64,000 bases of DNA from Cercophora sp. LCS_1. Lineage: Eukaryota > Ascomycota > Sordariomycetes > Sordariales > Lasiosphaeriaceae. A program made the translations under genes and the position numbers. Numbering within the stretch: the stretch's first letter is position 1; every line of letters begins with the position of its first letter. A model generated the notes under the pieces. It worked only from the letters and a program-made list of their open reading frames with translations. It was not told the DNA's origin and searched no databases. Positions 43,729 to 53,156 of this stretch are shown here, one piece after another. The DNA lies in contig JAPZLL010000056.1 in assembly GCA_036250225.1 (NCBI GenBank), forward strand, positions 124,001 through 188,000, written 5' to 3'.

Positions 43729-46700
43729 ATGTTAGAGATGGACGGCAGCGAGCACCCAGACACTAACTCCGCACCCTCGAAATGGAGCAAGGAAACGGAG
43801 CAGATGGCGGCCCGGCAAGAAATGCTCAACTCGCTCCTTTCATCGGGCAGCATCACATCCGAGGATGAGATCGAAATGCGAGCGTCACTTGCCCAAGAGC
43901 TTTTGTCCCTATTTCAGGTGTCGCGAAACCCTCCGTTTCTTTACAGCGCGATTGACCAGGTCGAAACCCTTGTGCGCCGACTACCAACGGACTCGCCCGA
44001 TATGCCTGTATACCTCGAACAGCTCTCCAGCATGCGCGTGTTCGAGTTCGAAGTTACCGAATCAATTTTCGCGCTGGAACAAGCTGTAGAGCTGAGTCTC
44101 AAGGCCAAAAGCGAGGCCGTCGCATTGGGGTTTCCTGACAGCAACACCGACGCATACCTCAAGATCCTCAATGGCCTGGGATGCTCGCAGTTCGCTCGAT
44201 CCCGCCACCTCAACCGCCCTCCGGACTTGGACAATGCAATTGCCACTGCTCGAGAGTTGGTTGATGCAGCGTCGAAAGATAGCAGGTTCTATACCATGGG
44301 TCTTTTAAATTTGACCTCTCGCCTGCGGGTTCGACACAGTATCAATGGTGACGAAGAGGACCGTAACGAAGCAGTGCGTCTACTGGACCAACTTTCCCTT
44401 AAAACGCCGAAGGACAGCCCTTTATATGCTGCCGCTCTTTTTCAGCTCTGTGCAATGTCGTACGCCAAGTTCGGAGACACGGGAGACATCGACGACCTGG
44501 ACGATGCCATTAACCGTGGCGAGTCAGCGCTGTTGACAATGCTGCGCAACCGCATGGTTGAGAATCTCTCGGAGCTAATCAAAACCCTCTCCGGCATGTA
44601 CGGTGACCGATACGACAAGCTGGGCGACCTGGAAGATGTGAGGAAAGCAATCTTTCACGCCGAGCAGAGGGTGCGGTTGACAGGATCGGCAAATCCTGCT
44701 GCGGGTGAAGCACTGTGGAGGTATCTGACCTGCGCGCGCGTTCTCGCTGAGAAGATTGACGACGTCAACGAGGCGGAGGAGCTGGTCGAGACGGCTGGAG
44801 AGCTGATGGCGACCATGCCCGAGGTGAATTACAACCGACGCGACGTCAATCAGTGGCTCTACGGCGATCTCCTCACTCGTCGATATTCTCTCACGTCTGA
44901 TATTGAGCATTTGATTGCCGTTGTACAGAACGCATGCAAGATGTGCAAGAACGAAAACGAGAAAGCTGACGGGGGTCCCCAGGTTGCAGTCGGAAAGGTC
45001 ATGCGACTTGAGGCATGCTTGAGGGAGATTGCGGGTGCCCCCGAAAACAATAAGCTGAGGAAAGCGGCTTGCGAAAAGCTACCAGGTTACTTCCACACTG
45101 CCTGCGAAATACACGGGACCGGAAACGCATCGATGATGCTCTGGAACCAACAGCAACACATGATCGTGGCCTACAGCGATGCCATCGGGGCTGGCGAGGA
45201 GTGGGAAGAGGCTGATCTCGACGCCCGAATACTGAAGGAGGAGGCCAAGGCTCAACAAGAAGAAAGAGACGAGAAAGCTCAAGAGGAAGTTGATAGCGAG
45301 CCCTGGGCACCATCCGAGTATCAGACTGAGTTTGGTCTACGCAACCTTTCCATTGATCCCACCACCAAGAACGTGATATTTGAGGTGCCAGGTATCGTAC
45401 AAGATGTATTTGGCTACACGGAAACGACGCCTCTCCCTTTGGATCAGTTCATGGCCCGAGAGATCCGACTCGAGCAAGACGCCAGAAAAGGTGAGGAAGA
45501 ACAAGGAGGATACCCCAATCCCCACCTCTGCCGAATCTGCAGGAAGCTCAAAGTCCTTGTGCCACGACCAGATGGTGGATGGAAGTGGAACGAAAAGATC
45601 CGCTACATACCATACGGCAATCACATGCAGCTTTTCTTGAGGCAGTCATGCGCCGTCTGCGGCCTCATTCTTGCTCTCATCAGCCACAAGAAACGCCTTC
45701 ATCCGAGGCTTGCTGTGATCGACCCGGAAGTCCAGGGCACCGTCATCGCAGGGGAAACGATTGAAAGTGGGGAAGAGATTCTACGTGTGTCGTACGGCTT
45801 GAAAGAAGTGGGCACTCTGAGGATCCTCGAAGCCGATGAACAGGATCAAGACCAGGAGTTGCCGCTTCAGCAGCTGCAACGATCACTCGCTGAGTGCGAT
45901 AATAGCCACGGCCGCCAGTGCAATCGACAAGCACTGGCATCTCGTCTCTCTTCACCCATGGAGATGCTTCAGATCGATGTGGTTGATGAATGCCTCGTCC
46001 GGGCGACTTCCGAGGTCAAGTACTTTGCTCTCAGCTACGTCTGGGGCAACGCTTCCATCTCCCAAACCCTCAAGTCCAATTTGGACTCCCGACTTGTCAA
46101 GGGCGGCCTGGAATTAGAACTTTACGGTCTCCTCCCACAGACAATCTCCGATGCCGTCGCTTTTGTTCGATCACTCGGCGAACGGTATCTCTGGGTCGAT
46201 GCTCTTTGCATCGTCCAAGACGACGAGGTCACCAAGCAGCAGAACATTCAGCAAATGGACAAGGTCTACTCTCGTGCCTTTGCCACCATCATTGTTTTAT
46301 CAGGATCGGACGCCGACTCAGGGCTCCCTGGTGCGCGACCGGGCACTCGTACTGCCCTCACCCTGGAAGAAATCTCCATCTCGGACCGATCCGAAGACCT
46401 GGCACTTGACCCTTTTAGCGAAGAGGTCGAACAAGTCCGTATTGCTCCCAGCCCATCCCCCCTCAGTGTCGTTCTGGACACATCGGTCTGGAACACCCGC
46501 GGCTGGACCTTTCAGGAGCGTCTTCTCTCAGCCAGGTGTATCTACATCTCCAACGACGCCGTCTATTTCCACTGTCGCAAAGATATGCTCCTCTGCGAGA
46601 CAGGTGAGCCCGAGTCGGCCGCCGCACCGGGCTTGAGTATCCTAGACAACCCGCTGCACGAGTTGGACCGGTTGGATGGTCGTCTTGTTGACGATCTATC

Positions 46701-47664
46701 TTGCAAGGTTGGCGATATGGCGCAACGTATTGTCTTTGGCACGTACGCTGGCTTGGTTGAGGGGTATACGGCTCGTCAACTGACGTTTGCCGGCGATGTC
46801 CTCAATGCGTTTGCTGGTGTGCACTCGGTTATTGCAAGACATATGCCCAAGGGAGAGGTGTGCGGATTGCCTGGGGCATTCTTCGATCTCGCGCTCCTGT
46901 GGACGCCAGTGAGAAAGCTGGAACGACGGGAGGAGGTTGTAGTTGGCGGTGATGCTATAGCGACTGATGGCAACGGGGTATGTCCACGCTGGACATGGGC
47001 TGGATATGTTGGGCCAGTTGAGTATCGCATGTTCGGAAAGGACGAGGAGAAGAGGCTACTACCAGCGCCTTTGGTGGTCGACGGGTTTAGGCTGTGCAAT
47101 GGCGATAAGCTCCTGACCATCGCTGGGAGGAAGGCCGGTATGGTGGACGACGGCCAGCCTGTGGTCAAAGTGGAAGACGTCACAGACAACACTGTGGAAA
47201 GCTGCGGACCCAACGTCCTGCAGTTCGATGCCCCTGTCGTCCTGGGAACGGTCTTTTCGAGGGGCGGTGATCCCGAGTATCTATGCTTGAAGGGCGAGAG
47301 TCATTCAACGGGCGGTCAGTCGGTATATCCGCTGTATGACCGGGACGAGAAGCAGTGTGGGCTGTGCTACGAGCCCATGATTCCCTTCGATAACGGTCCT
47401 GGGGAGGCGGAACTGTCTTTCGTTGGGATAGGCCGGCATAGAGAGACCGGGATACCCTACAGGGGCCCGAACCGCGTGGAAGGGGACATCCCACTCTTTG
47501 ATCGGTCAGTGTATGAGGCATCCGGTTCCGAGAGCGGCGTGGTCGATGCCTTGGTCATTGCTTGGGGTGAGGATGGGACCGCGAGGCGCATCACCGTTGC
47601 AAGGATCCATGTCAAGGCGTGGGAAGCGGCGAAACCTGAATTGAAGCACGTTGCTCTGAGGTGA
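43729..47664 (+). CDS. TPR-like/HET-domain fusion protein
   Basis: A single uninterrupted exon encodes 1311 residues. Residues about 60-400 consist of helical repeats with a recurring acidic hinge (PDLDNAI, GDIDDLDDAI, GDLEDVRKAI, DDVNEAEELV, SDIEHLIAVV). This pattern is like the TPR arrays of fungal TPR-CHAT proteins. Residues about 490-520 are very acidic and coiled-coil-like (EEWEEADLDARILKEEAKAQ). Two CxxC pairs (C601/C604 and C641/C644) form a possible zinc ribbon. The HET domain begins near residue 765 (FALSYVWGNA), continues with ERYLWVDALCIVQDD and VYSRAFATIIVLSG, and is followed by the usual WNTRGWTFQERLLS. HET domains trigger incompatibility cell death when activated. The N-terminal repeats could be a sensor or oligomerisation module. 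Intactness over 3.9 kb argues for selection. Partners are unknown. Confidence 0.88.
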   Translation: MLEMDGSEHPDTNSAPSKWSKETEQMAARQEMLNSLLSSGSITSEDEIEMRASLAQELLSLFQVSRNPPFLYSAIDQVETLVRRLPTDSPDMPVYLEQLSSMRVFEFEVTESIFALEQAVELSLKAKSEAVALGFPDSNTDAYLKILNGLGCSQFARSRHLNRPPDLDNAIATARELVDAASKDSRFYTMGLLNLTSRLRVRHSINGDEEDRNEAVRLLDQLSLKTPKDSPLYAAALFQLCAMSYAKFGDTGDIDDLDDAINRGESALLTMLRNRMVENLSELIKTLSGMYGDRYDKLGDLEDVRKAIFHAEQRVRLTGSANPAAGEALWRYLTCARVLAEKIDDVNEAEELVETAGELMATMPEVNYNRRDVNQWLYGDLLTRRYSLTSDIEHLIAVVQNACKMCKNENEKADGGPQVAVGKVMRLEACLREIAGAPENNKLRKAACEKLPGYFHTACEIHGTGNASMMLWNQQQHMIVAYSDAIGAGEEWEEADLDARILKEEAKAQQEERDEKAQEEVDSEPWAPSEYQTEFGLRNLSIDPTTKNVIFEVPGIVQDVFGYTETTPLPLDQFMAREIRLEQDARKGEEEQGGYPNPHLCRICRKLKVLVPRPDGGWKWNEKIRYIPYGNHMQLFLRQSCAVCGLILALISHKKRLHPRLAVIDPEVQGTVIAGETIESGEEILRVSYGLKEVGTLRILEADEQDQDQELPLQQLQRSLAECDNSHGRQCNRQALASRLSSPMEMLQIDVVDECLVRATSEVKYFALSYVWGNASISQTLKSNLDSRLVKGGLELELYGLLPQTISDAVAFVRSLGERYLWVDALCIVQDDEVTKQQNIQQMDKVYSRAFATIIVLSGSDADSGLPGARPGTRTALTLEEISISDRSEDLALDPFSEEVEQVRIAPSPSPLSVVLDTSVWNTRGWTFQERLLSARCIYISNDAVYFHCRKDMLLCETGEPESAAAPGLSILDNPLHELDRLDGRLVDDLSCKVGDMAQRIVFGTYAGLVEGYTARQLTFAGDVLNAFAGVHSVIARHMPKGEVCGLPGAFFDLALLWTPVRKLERREEVVVGGDAIATDGNGVCPRWTWAGYVGPVEYRMFGKDEEKRLLPAPLVVDGFRLCNGDKLLTIAGRKAGMVDDGQPVVKVEDVTDNTVESCGPNVLQFDAPVVLGTVFSRGGDPEYLCLKGESHSTGGQSVYPLYDRDEKQCGLCYEPMIPFDNGPGEAELSFVGIGRHRETGIPYRGPNRVEGDIPLFDRSVYEASGSESGVVDALVIAWGEDGTARRITVARIHVKAWEAAKPELKHVALR

Positions 47665-47713
47665 GCACATCTTTAGTCTCAATACACAGACAATGTCAAT
47701 ACTCCAACCCAGA

Positions 47714-48223
47714 TTACCTTGTCCCCTTCTTGACAAAATACGTGTCCCTCAAAACAGCCCTCTTCTTCTCATAGTCTTTCCTCACAAGATTCCTCCTCGC
47801 CTCCATATCCCTCCTGGTATTCTTGACCCAATCGTCCGGCGCCAGATTCCTGATCTCCTTCTTGAGCTTCCGCCTCTCGAGCATCCGGGCAATAAACCCG
47901 GGGCAACGGTGGCCCGTCGTCCTGATACGCATGTCTCGAATGTTCTCGGTCTTCATGCCAACCCGCTCCGACATCTCGTAGAACGTGTTGAACAGGACCC
48001 TTTCCTCCTCGTCAATGACGTTCAGCGCTTCTGCGAGCTCTTGTTCAAGTCCCTCCATCTTCCGTGTGTACTCCATGTGCGGCTTGAACCGGGCGCGGAC
48101 GTTGAGGCATTGCCTTTCGAGATCGAGGCTGTTTTGGGTCGCCTCGGGGTTGAAGGGAGTGTATGGCGGTGGATTTGGTGGATTGGGTGGATTGGCATGG
48201 GATTCGGCTTTCATGATTACCAT
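47714..48223 (-). CDS. Hypothetical coiled-coil protein
   Basis: A single-exon frame of 169 residues starts at the ATG at 48223. A Pro/Asn-rich N terminus (NPPNPPNPPPYTPF) is followed by a mainly helical, charged region (EGLEQELAEALNVIDEEERV and KLKKEIRNLAPDDWVKNTRR) likely to form coiled coil. No signal peptide, membrane segment or named domain is seen. It is convergent with the TPR-HET gene, 49 bases from its stop codon. I do not recognise the family. Confidence 0.5.
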   Translation of the reverse strand: MVIMKAESHANPPNPPNPPPYTPFNPEATQNSLDLERQCLNVRARFKPHMEYTRKMEGLEQELAEALNVIDEEERVLFNTFYEMSERVGMKTENIRDMRIRTTGHRCPGFIARMLERRKLKKEIRNLAPDDWVKNTRRDMEARRNLVRKDYEKKRAVLRDTYFVKKGTR

Positions 48224-48454
48224 TGCCGATCGGTGGTTGTTTACGGGATAGATGCCAAAGGGAGAGGATCAAATTGGACGAGAGACAAAGTCACCTTTTC
48301 CTTCTCATCCGAATCCAGCCGACAAACTCACGCCATGAAACCTAGTCGACGCCTCACCCGGTCTGCAACGCTCATCGACACCAATCCCGATGAGCTTTCC
48401 AATCCAAACCACCCATCTTCATTCTCCATACATCACCAACTCCTGGAAGGATAG

Positions 48455-49540
48455 TTAGGGGATCTCAAAATCCAAAACCCTCCCATCCCTCTCCATCCCC
48501 CACTCCCTAAATCCCTGCGCCAATCCCTCCACGAAACCCTCATCGAACCTCCTCCCATCCTTCTCAAACGCAACCCTCCCCGTCCACCAGGTAACCCACT
48601 CATCAGCCACAGCATCAGCCGCCCTCAGTACCCCAACCGCCACGTCAACAATCTTCCCACCCCTCTCCTCGCCCTCATACAGAAAGAAAACCGTAGCCCC
48701 ACACACGCCGCAAAACCCCCTCCGCACCCCCTGACTGCTCTTATACACCTTGAGCGTGCCATACCCCTCCAAATCCCCCGGAAGAGGCGGCCGTATCCCT
48801 GCGACAGGAACAAACATCCACCCGATGACATGAGCCCCGGTGACAAGACGACAGTCGTCGCATGCATCGAGACATGCTTTCCATTTTCGGGGGTCAGTGG
48901 GGCTTATGTACTTCTCGATGAGTGGATCGCGCGGGATGGAAGGATGGTTTGGACGCGGCATGGTGAAGGAGACGCCGCTGCAGTGGCATTCTGCGCGGAG
49001 GATGTCGTGGCCAGCTTCATCGGTTTCTGTAGCCGGTGGTGGTGGGCGGGGGAGTGGGAAGGTTTCGGACGAGGGCTCCGGGTTGAACACACGGAGCGGG
49101 GTGTTGTTGGTTGTGCGGAGCCAGTTGGCAAAGTTGGGGCCTGGGAGGGCGAAGGGGAAGAAATGTGAGGAGATGGTGAAAATTGAGCCGCCGTTGGGGG
49201 TTATGAGGGAGGTTGCGACGCGCCAGGCTGGTGTTGGTGATGGGGGTGGATGGTCGTAGTCGCCGATGTGACAGCCGCAAGTCGAGCAGAAGAGGCGGGT
49301 AGAGAGGGCGGCGGGGTGGGTGTACGGGGTTAGGAGGGAGATGGAGGAAGGCGCGATGAAGACGGGCTGGATGAAGTCAGGGAGGGTCGAGTGGAAGCAG
49401 GTGAAGCTGCCGTGGGTTAGGCGGCAAATGTGGCAGTGGCAGAGGTGGGTTCGAAGTGGGAGAGAGGACGTGGGGACGGTAACAGTGAAGTGAATGGATT
49501 TGCAGTGGCATCGCGCCGTGAGGGTTGTGGCCGATGCCAT
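48455..49540 (-). CDS. Double GFA (CENP-V/Gfa-type) domain protein
   Basis: A single exon; the ATG at 49540 was chosen because it lies just before the first domain, in a good context (ATCAAAATGG), giving 361 residues. An upstream in-frame ATG at 49660 would add 40 residues. Two glutathione-dependent-formaldehyde-activating-type zinc domains are in tandem. The first has CHCKSIHF, CHCHICRLTHG and CSTCGCHIGDY. The second, from about residue 195, has CHCSGVSF, CDDCRLVTGAHVIGW and FCGVCGATVFF. GFA proteins bind zinc through these Cys sets, and some act on S-hydroxymethylglutathione. For tandem fungal versions the reaction is unproven. Cytosolic location is expected. Confidence 0.87.
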   Translation of the reverse strand: MASATTLTARCHCKSIHFTVTVPTSSLPLRTHLCHCHICRLTHGSFTCFHSTLPDFIQPVFIAPSSISLLTPYTHPAALSTRLFCSTCGCHIGDYDHPPPSPTPAWRVATSLITPNGGSIFTISSHFFPFALPGPNFANWLRTTNNTPLRVFNPEPSSETFPLPRPPPPATETDEAGHDILRAECHCSGVSFTMPRPNHPSIPRDPLIEKYISPTDPRKWKACLDACDDCRLVTGAHVIGWMFVPVAGIRPPLPGDLEGYGTLKVYKSSQGVRRGFCGVCGATVFFLYEGEERGGKIVDVAVGVLRAADAVADEWVTWWTGRVAFEKDGRRFDEGFVEGLAQGFREWGMERDGRVLDFEIP

Positions 49541-49687
49541 TTTGATGGTACCGAGGGGAAGTTGGTTTTGGCTTGGCGACGACCCCGCATCTTGTAGTTG
49601 AGAAAGGGAAGTGACGACGCCCTGTGCATGACATGTGGAGAAAGGCAAGATACTTGGCATTACTTTTCTAGTATGTGCGAGGTTGCG

Positions 49688-50743
49688 TTATTTGCGTGGT
49701 GAGGGTTGGCATGCGGATTTGTACCACATCCGTCTTACGAACTTGTCCGTGGCCCGGCTGGCTTGTCGCTGCCATGGCGCCGCGTATCGCTCCATGAGCC
49801 ATTCCAGGCTCCCGTGGGCCAGTCGCGACTCGAGGTAGAAATCCAAGCGCGCAAGAGCCACGGAACCCCCAGCTCGCTCCTTGACCAATTCCTCCAAAGC
49901 TTCAATGTCGCTGCCAGGCCCTGGAAATTGCCTGCCGAGCTGCACCATGGTCAAAAAATACGTGCGTCGCTCTTGGGCACTGAGTCGACACCACAAATGG
50001 AAAAAGTTGATCCTGCGCAGCCCTGCCAATACGTTCTCGCCTTCTCGCCCCTTGAAGACAGACGGCATGTTTAAGATGTGGCGCAGGAGGACGACCGCCG
50101 GCTCCAGGCTCAGGTTATCCCCGACAAACCACTCGACCTGTCTGCTCAGCGCCGTTCTTAAGATGACGAACCCTCGCTCGAACGCCTCGGGGGTTGCGTT
50201 CTGCAAAACAATGTCCAGCCACCGCAAGTGGTCTTTTGTCTTCATCCGGGCCATTCTCCAAAGACACGATGTATGGTAGCCGGCGCTGCGTCTCTTGTGC
50301 GGGATCCAATAGTCGCGTCTTCCCCGCTGGCACTCTGGGCAGCCCCATTCGCAGAACCGGCAACACGCCTCCTCCCAAGAATGCTCGACGACGCAGTCGA
50401 TGTAGTACCGGAGTCTGCGCTGGTACAGCCCGCGTGACTTGAGCGCAGCGATAGACTGGGGCCCCAGCTCCCGGTAGGGCTTGCGTAGCGGTTGTATGAG
50501 CCCGCCGGCTCGCAGATATTTTATGGCCGTTTCTTCGTATCCAGCGTGGACAGCCCAGAGGAGGACATCGTGTTCGGGGCGCAGATAGCATTCTCGGCTT
50601 TCGTCGGCAGCACGGGCGTACAGGACATCGTTCAGGATGGCGTGCAGCCCTCGGCAAGTCTGGCTAAGGGCGTTGATGGACGGGATCTCGCAGTGTGTGC
50701 CGAGGACAAGGATGATTTCGGCTGCCAACCTGTTGATAGACAT
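49688..50743 (-). CDS. F-box protein (paralogue B)
   Basis: A single-exon frame from the ATG at 50743 encodes 351 residues. The N-terminal F-box-like motif reads INRLAAEIILVLGTHCEIPS...LSQTCRGLHAIL. It is followed by an ankyrin-like helix (AVHAGYEETAIKYLRAGG) and a helical body. A Cys-rich insert (CCRFCEWGCPECQRG) is present in this copy; the other copy has a shorter equivalent (CWICFVGE). Shared blocks with the F-box gene at 20789-22162 show the two are paralogues about 28 kb apart on the same strand. A role as an SCF substrate adaptor is inferred from the F-box only. Confidence 0.8.
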   Translation of the reverse strand: MSINRLAAEIILVLGTHCEIPSINALSQTCRGLHAILNDVLYARAADESRECYLRPEHDVLLWAVHAGYEETAIKYLRAGGLIQPLRKPYRELGPQSIAALKSRGLYQRRLRYYIDCVVEHSWEEACCRFCEWGCPECQRGRRDYWIPHKRRSAGYHTSCLWRMARMKTKDHLRWLDIVLQNATPEAFERGFVILRTALSRQVEWFVGDNLSLEPAVVLLRHILNMPSVFKGREGENVLAGLRRINFFHLWCRLSAQERRTYFLTMVQLGRQFPGPGSDIEALEELVKERAGGSVALARLDFYLESRLAHGSLEWLMERYAAPWQRQASRATDKFVRRMWYKSACQPSPRK

Positions 50744-51432
50744 TGGGAAAAGGCACACGGAGACTGTTCAAGAGAACGGTGGCCAGTTCGAGAAATCAGG
50801 AGGGAAATGTCCATAAAAGGTGAGCAAACGTCTGCCGTGGCGTCCGATAGACTTTCTCTTTAACCGACGTGGGCCGAGATGCGCTTGTCTTGAACGAATT
50901 AATGCCAAACTGCACTACAAATCCTACGTTGAGACTGGGGTTTTCTGTGGGATCGAACCACGAGATGACGTAGGTCGACGACCCTCCCTCCTGACGCGAT
51001 GCCGGCCCGTGGGGCATCTTCCAGTCAACAAACAACCCAGCCCGGGGCTTTTTTACGTCAGCGCTATGGTCAGCACGCAAATATTCTACGAGGATACATG
51101 AAACGCCATGTTTTCTATGCATGATAACTGATGATATTGAAGACTTTTGATGAAAAAAGGGTATCGCTGAGCTCCATCACAACCCAAACCAAACACCGCG
51201 TCTACACACCTGAAAACCCACCCGAAAAAGCAAACATCCGCCGTCATCAAGTCAATCCAAGCCTCTAGATTCCTAGCATTTGTAGTGCTGCAGTAGTCTC
51301 AAGTCTTTCCAGTCTCGGAGAAAAGGGGGAGCGTCCCAAATCCGAACCTCGAGAAGAAGCCCCTGACTCCAGCCTTCACGACAATGGTCAGTATCCGTTC
51401 AGAATATGCTCAAGACAGAGCTTGGCTTGACT
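50744..51432. other. Intergenic stretch
   Basis: No gene is supported. A tRNA T-arm-like element was noticed on the minus strand near 50945-50965 and rejected as a gene (see rejected items). Confidence 0.4.
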
Positions 51433-52471
51433 TCACATCACTGAACAGGCCCCGGCCAAGGCCACGTTCACGGCCAGACCAGCGGCACTGAACAGGTATG
51501 GAGAGACAACAGCCTTGGGAGCATCGCATCAGCTCCCGTCTGGCAGCCAAGAGACAACGTGGCAGCTGGAACAGCCACAGACGAAACCAAAAGGATCAGA
51601 ACTCACCACTAACTTGCGCAGCTTGGCCCTCTTGGACTTCAGCTGCTTGATTTCACTCCGCAGCTCGTGTATCCGGATCGAGCTGGAGCGCGCCCTGAAA
51701 CTTGGGCTCCTCTCCAGGGTCGCAATCTTTTCCTCCAACCGGGCAATCTGTGCTTCGTGTTGCCTGTCCATCTCTTGCCCAACAGAGGTCTGGGCAACCA
51801 CGCCATTGTGCTGGACCAGCTCCCTCTGTAGCTGCAGCGCAAAAGGGGTGCTGGTTATTTGCAAGAGATGGCGCAAGATCCGATGGGCCGACTCCTTAGT
51901 ATTATCGTGCTGCAACACGGTGGCGCCCTGCTGACACATGGAATGCCAGATGCCATCCGGCTGCTTCCGCTGTTCCTCCTGCTTGAGTGCCAAGGTGCGA
52001 TCAATGATATTGTCCCACATGGTTGTGGCAATAACCACGCGCTTGTAGGCATCCTGGCCAAGGATCTCCTTGATGAGCTGGGTCCTGCTCCCTTCGCTCC
52101 CAGTAACCCTGTTTCCGGTGACTGGGTGGAGAAGGATGAGCCCGTCAAGGAGCTTGTTCTGGCCATAGGCCGTGGCCAGGTAGTCCGAGATGATCTCCAG
52201 GATATCCACGTCAGTTCGCAGTGTGTCGTCAAACCCGGGCGTGTCGATTAGCGTGATGCGCGTCCCGTCCAGCCAAAAGTGTGCCTCCTGCGGTCTTTGC
52301 GTGCCTGTGCAAGTCAGCCAACCGCGGAGCGTCCGGGTCGCGTGGGCACATACAAGAGTTGACGCCGTGCCCAATCTCGAGATCGCGTCGCTCGGTGACC
52401 AGTGAAGCAAACGTCGTCTTCCCTGCCCCGGTCAGCCCTGTCAGGGCGATGATGACTTGGCGGGTTGGCAT
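51433..52471 (-). CDS. P-loop GTPase, AIG1/septin-like fungal type (copy 1)
   Basis: Three exons (52471-52354, 52304-51607, 51513-51433) join in frame to 298 residues; introns are 49 and 93 nt. The Walker A motif is GLTGAGKT at residues 12-19, the G3 motif DTPG at 60-63, and a G4-like TTMWD block follows. A long coiled-coil region comes next (MDRQHEAQIARLEEKIATLE and the SEIKQLKSKRAKL segment). The last exon encodes a hydrophobic tail (VVSPYLFSAAGLAVNVALAG), possibly a membrane anchor. The third-exon frame was chosen because it gives this tail; skipping that intron would end the protein in a different short tail. Its cellular role is unknown. It is divergent from a paralogue starting at 53157. 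Confidence 0.85.
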
Positions 52472-53156
52472 TTCCAGATTTGGTGGCGCGATCAGTTGTG
52501 ATTCGTTGGCGCTCAGCTGGTCACGGTGAGACAGCCAGCTCGATGGTTGTAAGTTTCCGTCGATGCGACTCGGCGAGCAAAACGACAGATCAGATCATCT
52601 AGGAATGCCCCTGTTCATATCATCCTGTCCTTCTCGCAAATTGAGCCCAACAACAGGTCAGGCGCACTGAGTCACCGCTTTCCCGATGGCACCCTTATCG
52701 TCGGTCTTGTTCCACAGCGCGGTGATCGTCATGTTCGGAATGCCGTTCTTGTCTTTCCCATCAAGTTGGGCATCTTGGGCTTCGGGTTGGGCCACTCAGG
52801 GGCACCGAGTATTTTGGTCAGTCAGCCCGGGTCTTGGCGGCCAACCAGACCTGAAGCGGGCCGCCACGAATGCGCTGTCTCCAAGTTTTGAGCGCCAACC
52901 AACACGATCGCCTCATTGTGTCGTGGGGTGTCGACGTGTAAATGCCTGCCAACAGGGATTTCCCCTGATTTGACGCATCACGCGGCAGCTGCATCGAATA
53001 CGTTGTGTCATTGGATGGCAGCGTTGGAGATGCAGGACGCACGCGGCAGGAACCCGGCTTTATCTTTCCGACACGCCCAACCTCCACAATCTTGGGCTCT
53101 GCTGTCCGGCGGCCACCCCTTCACCGTAGACTTGTGATACGCAAAAAGCATCAACC
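52472..53156. other. Bidirectional promoter region
   Basis: This 685-base region lies between the start codons of two divergent paralogous GTPase genes. No coding sequence is supported. Confidence 0.45.

Noticed and set aside
50940..50975. tRNA-like T-arm (GTGGTTCGATCCCAC) on the minus strand
   Set aside because: The B-box matches well, but no A-box, anticodon arm or matching 5' acceptor strand was found upstream; at most a chance match or a tRNA scrap.
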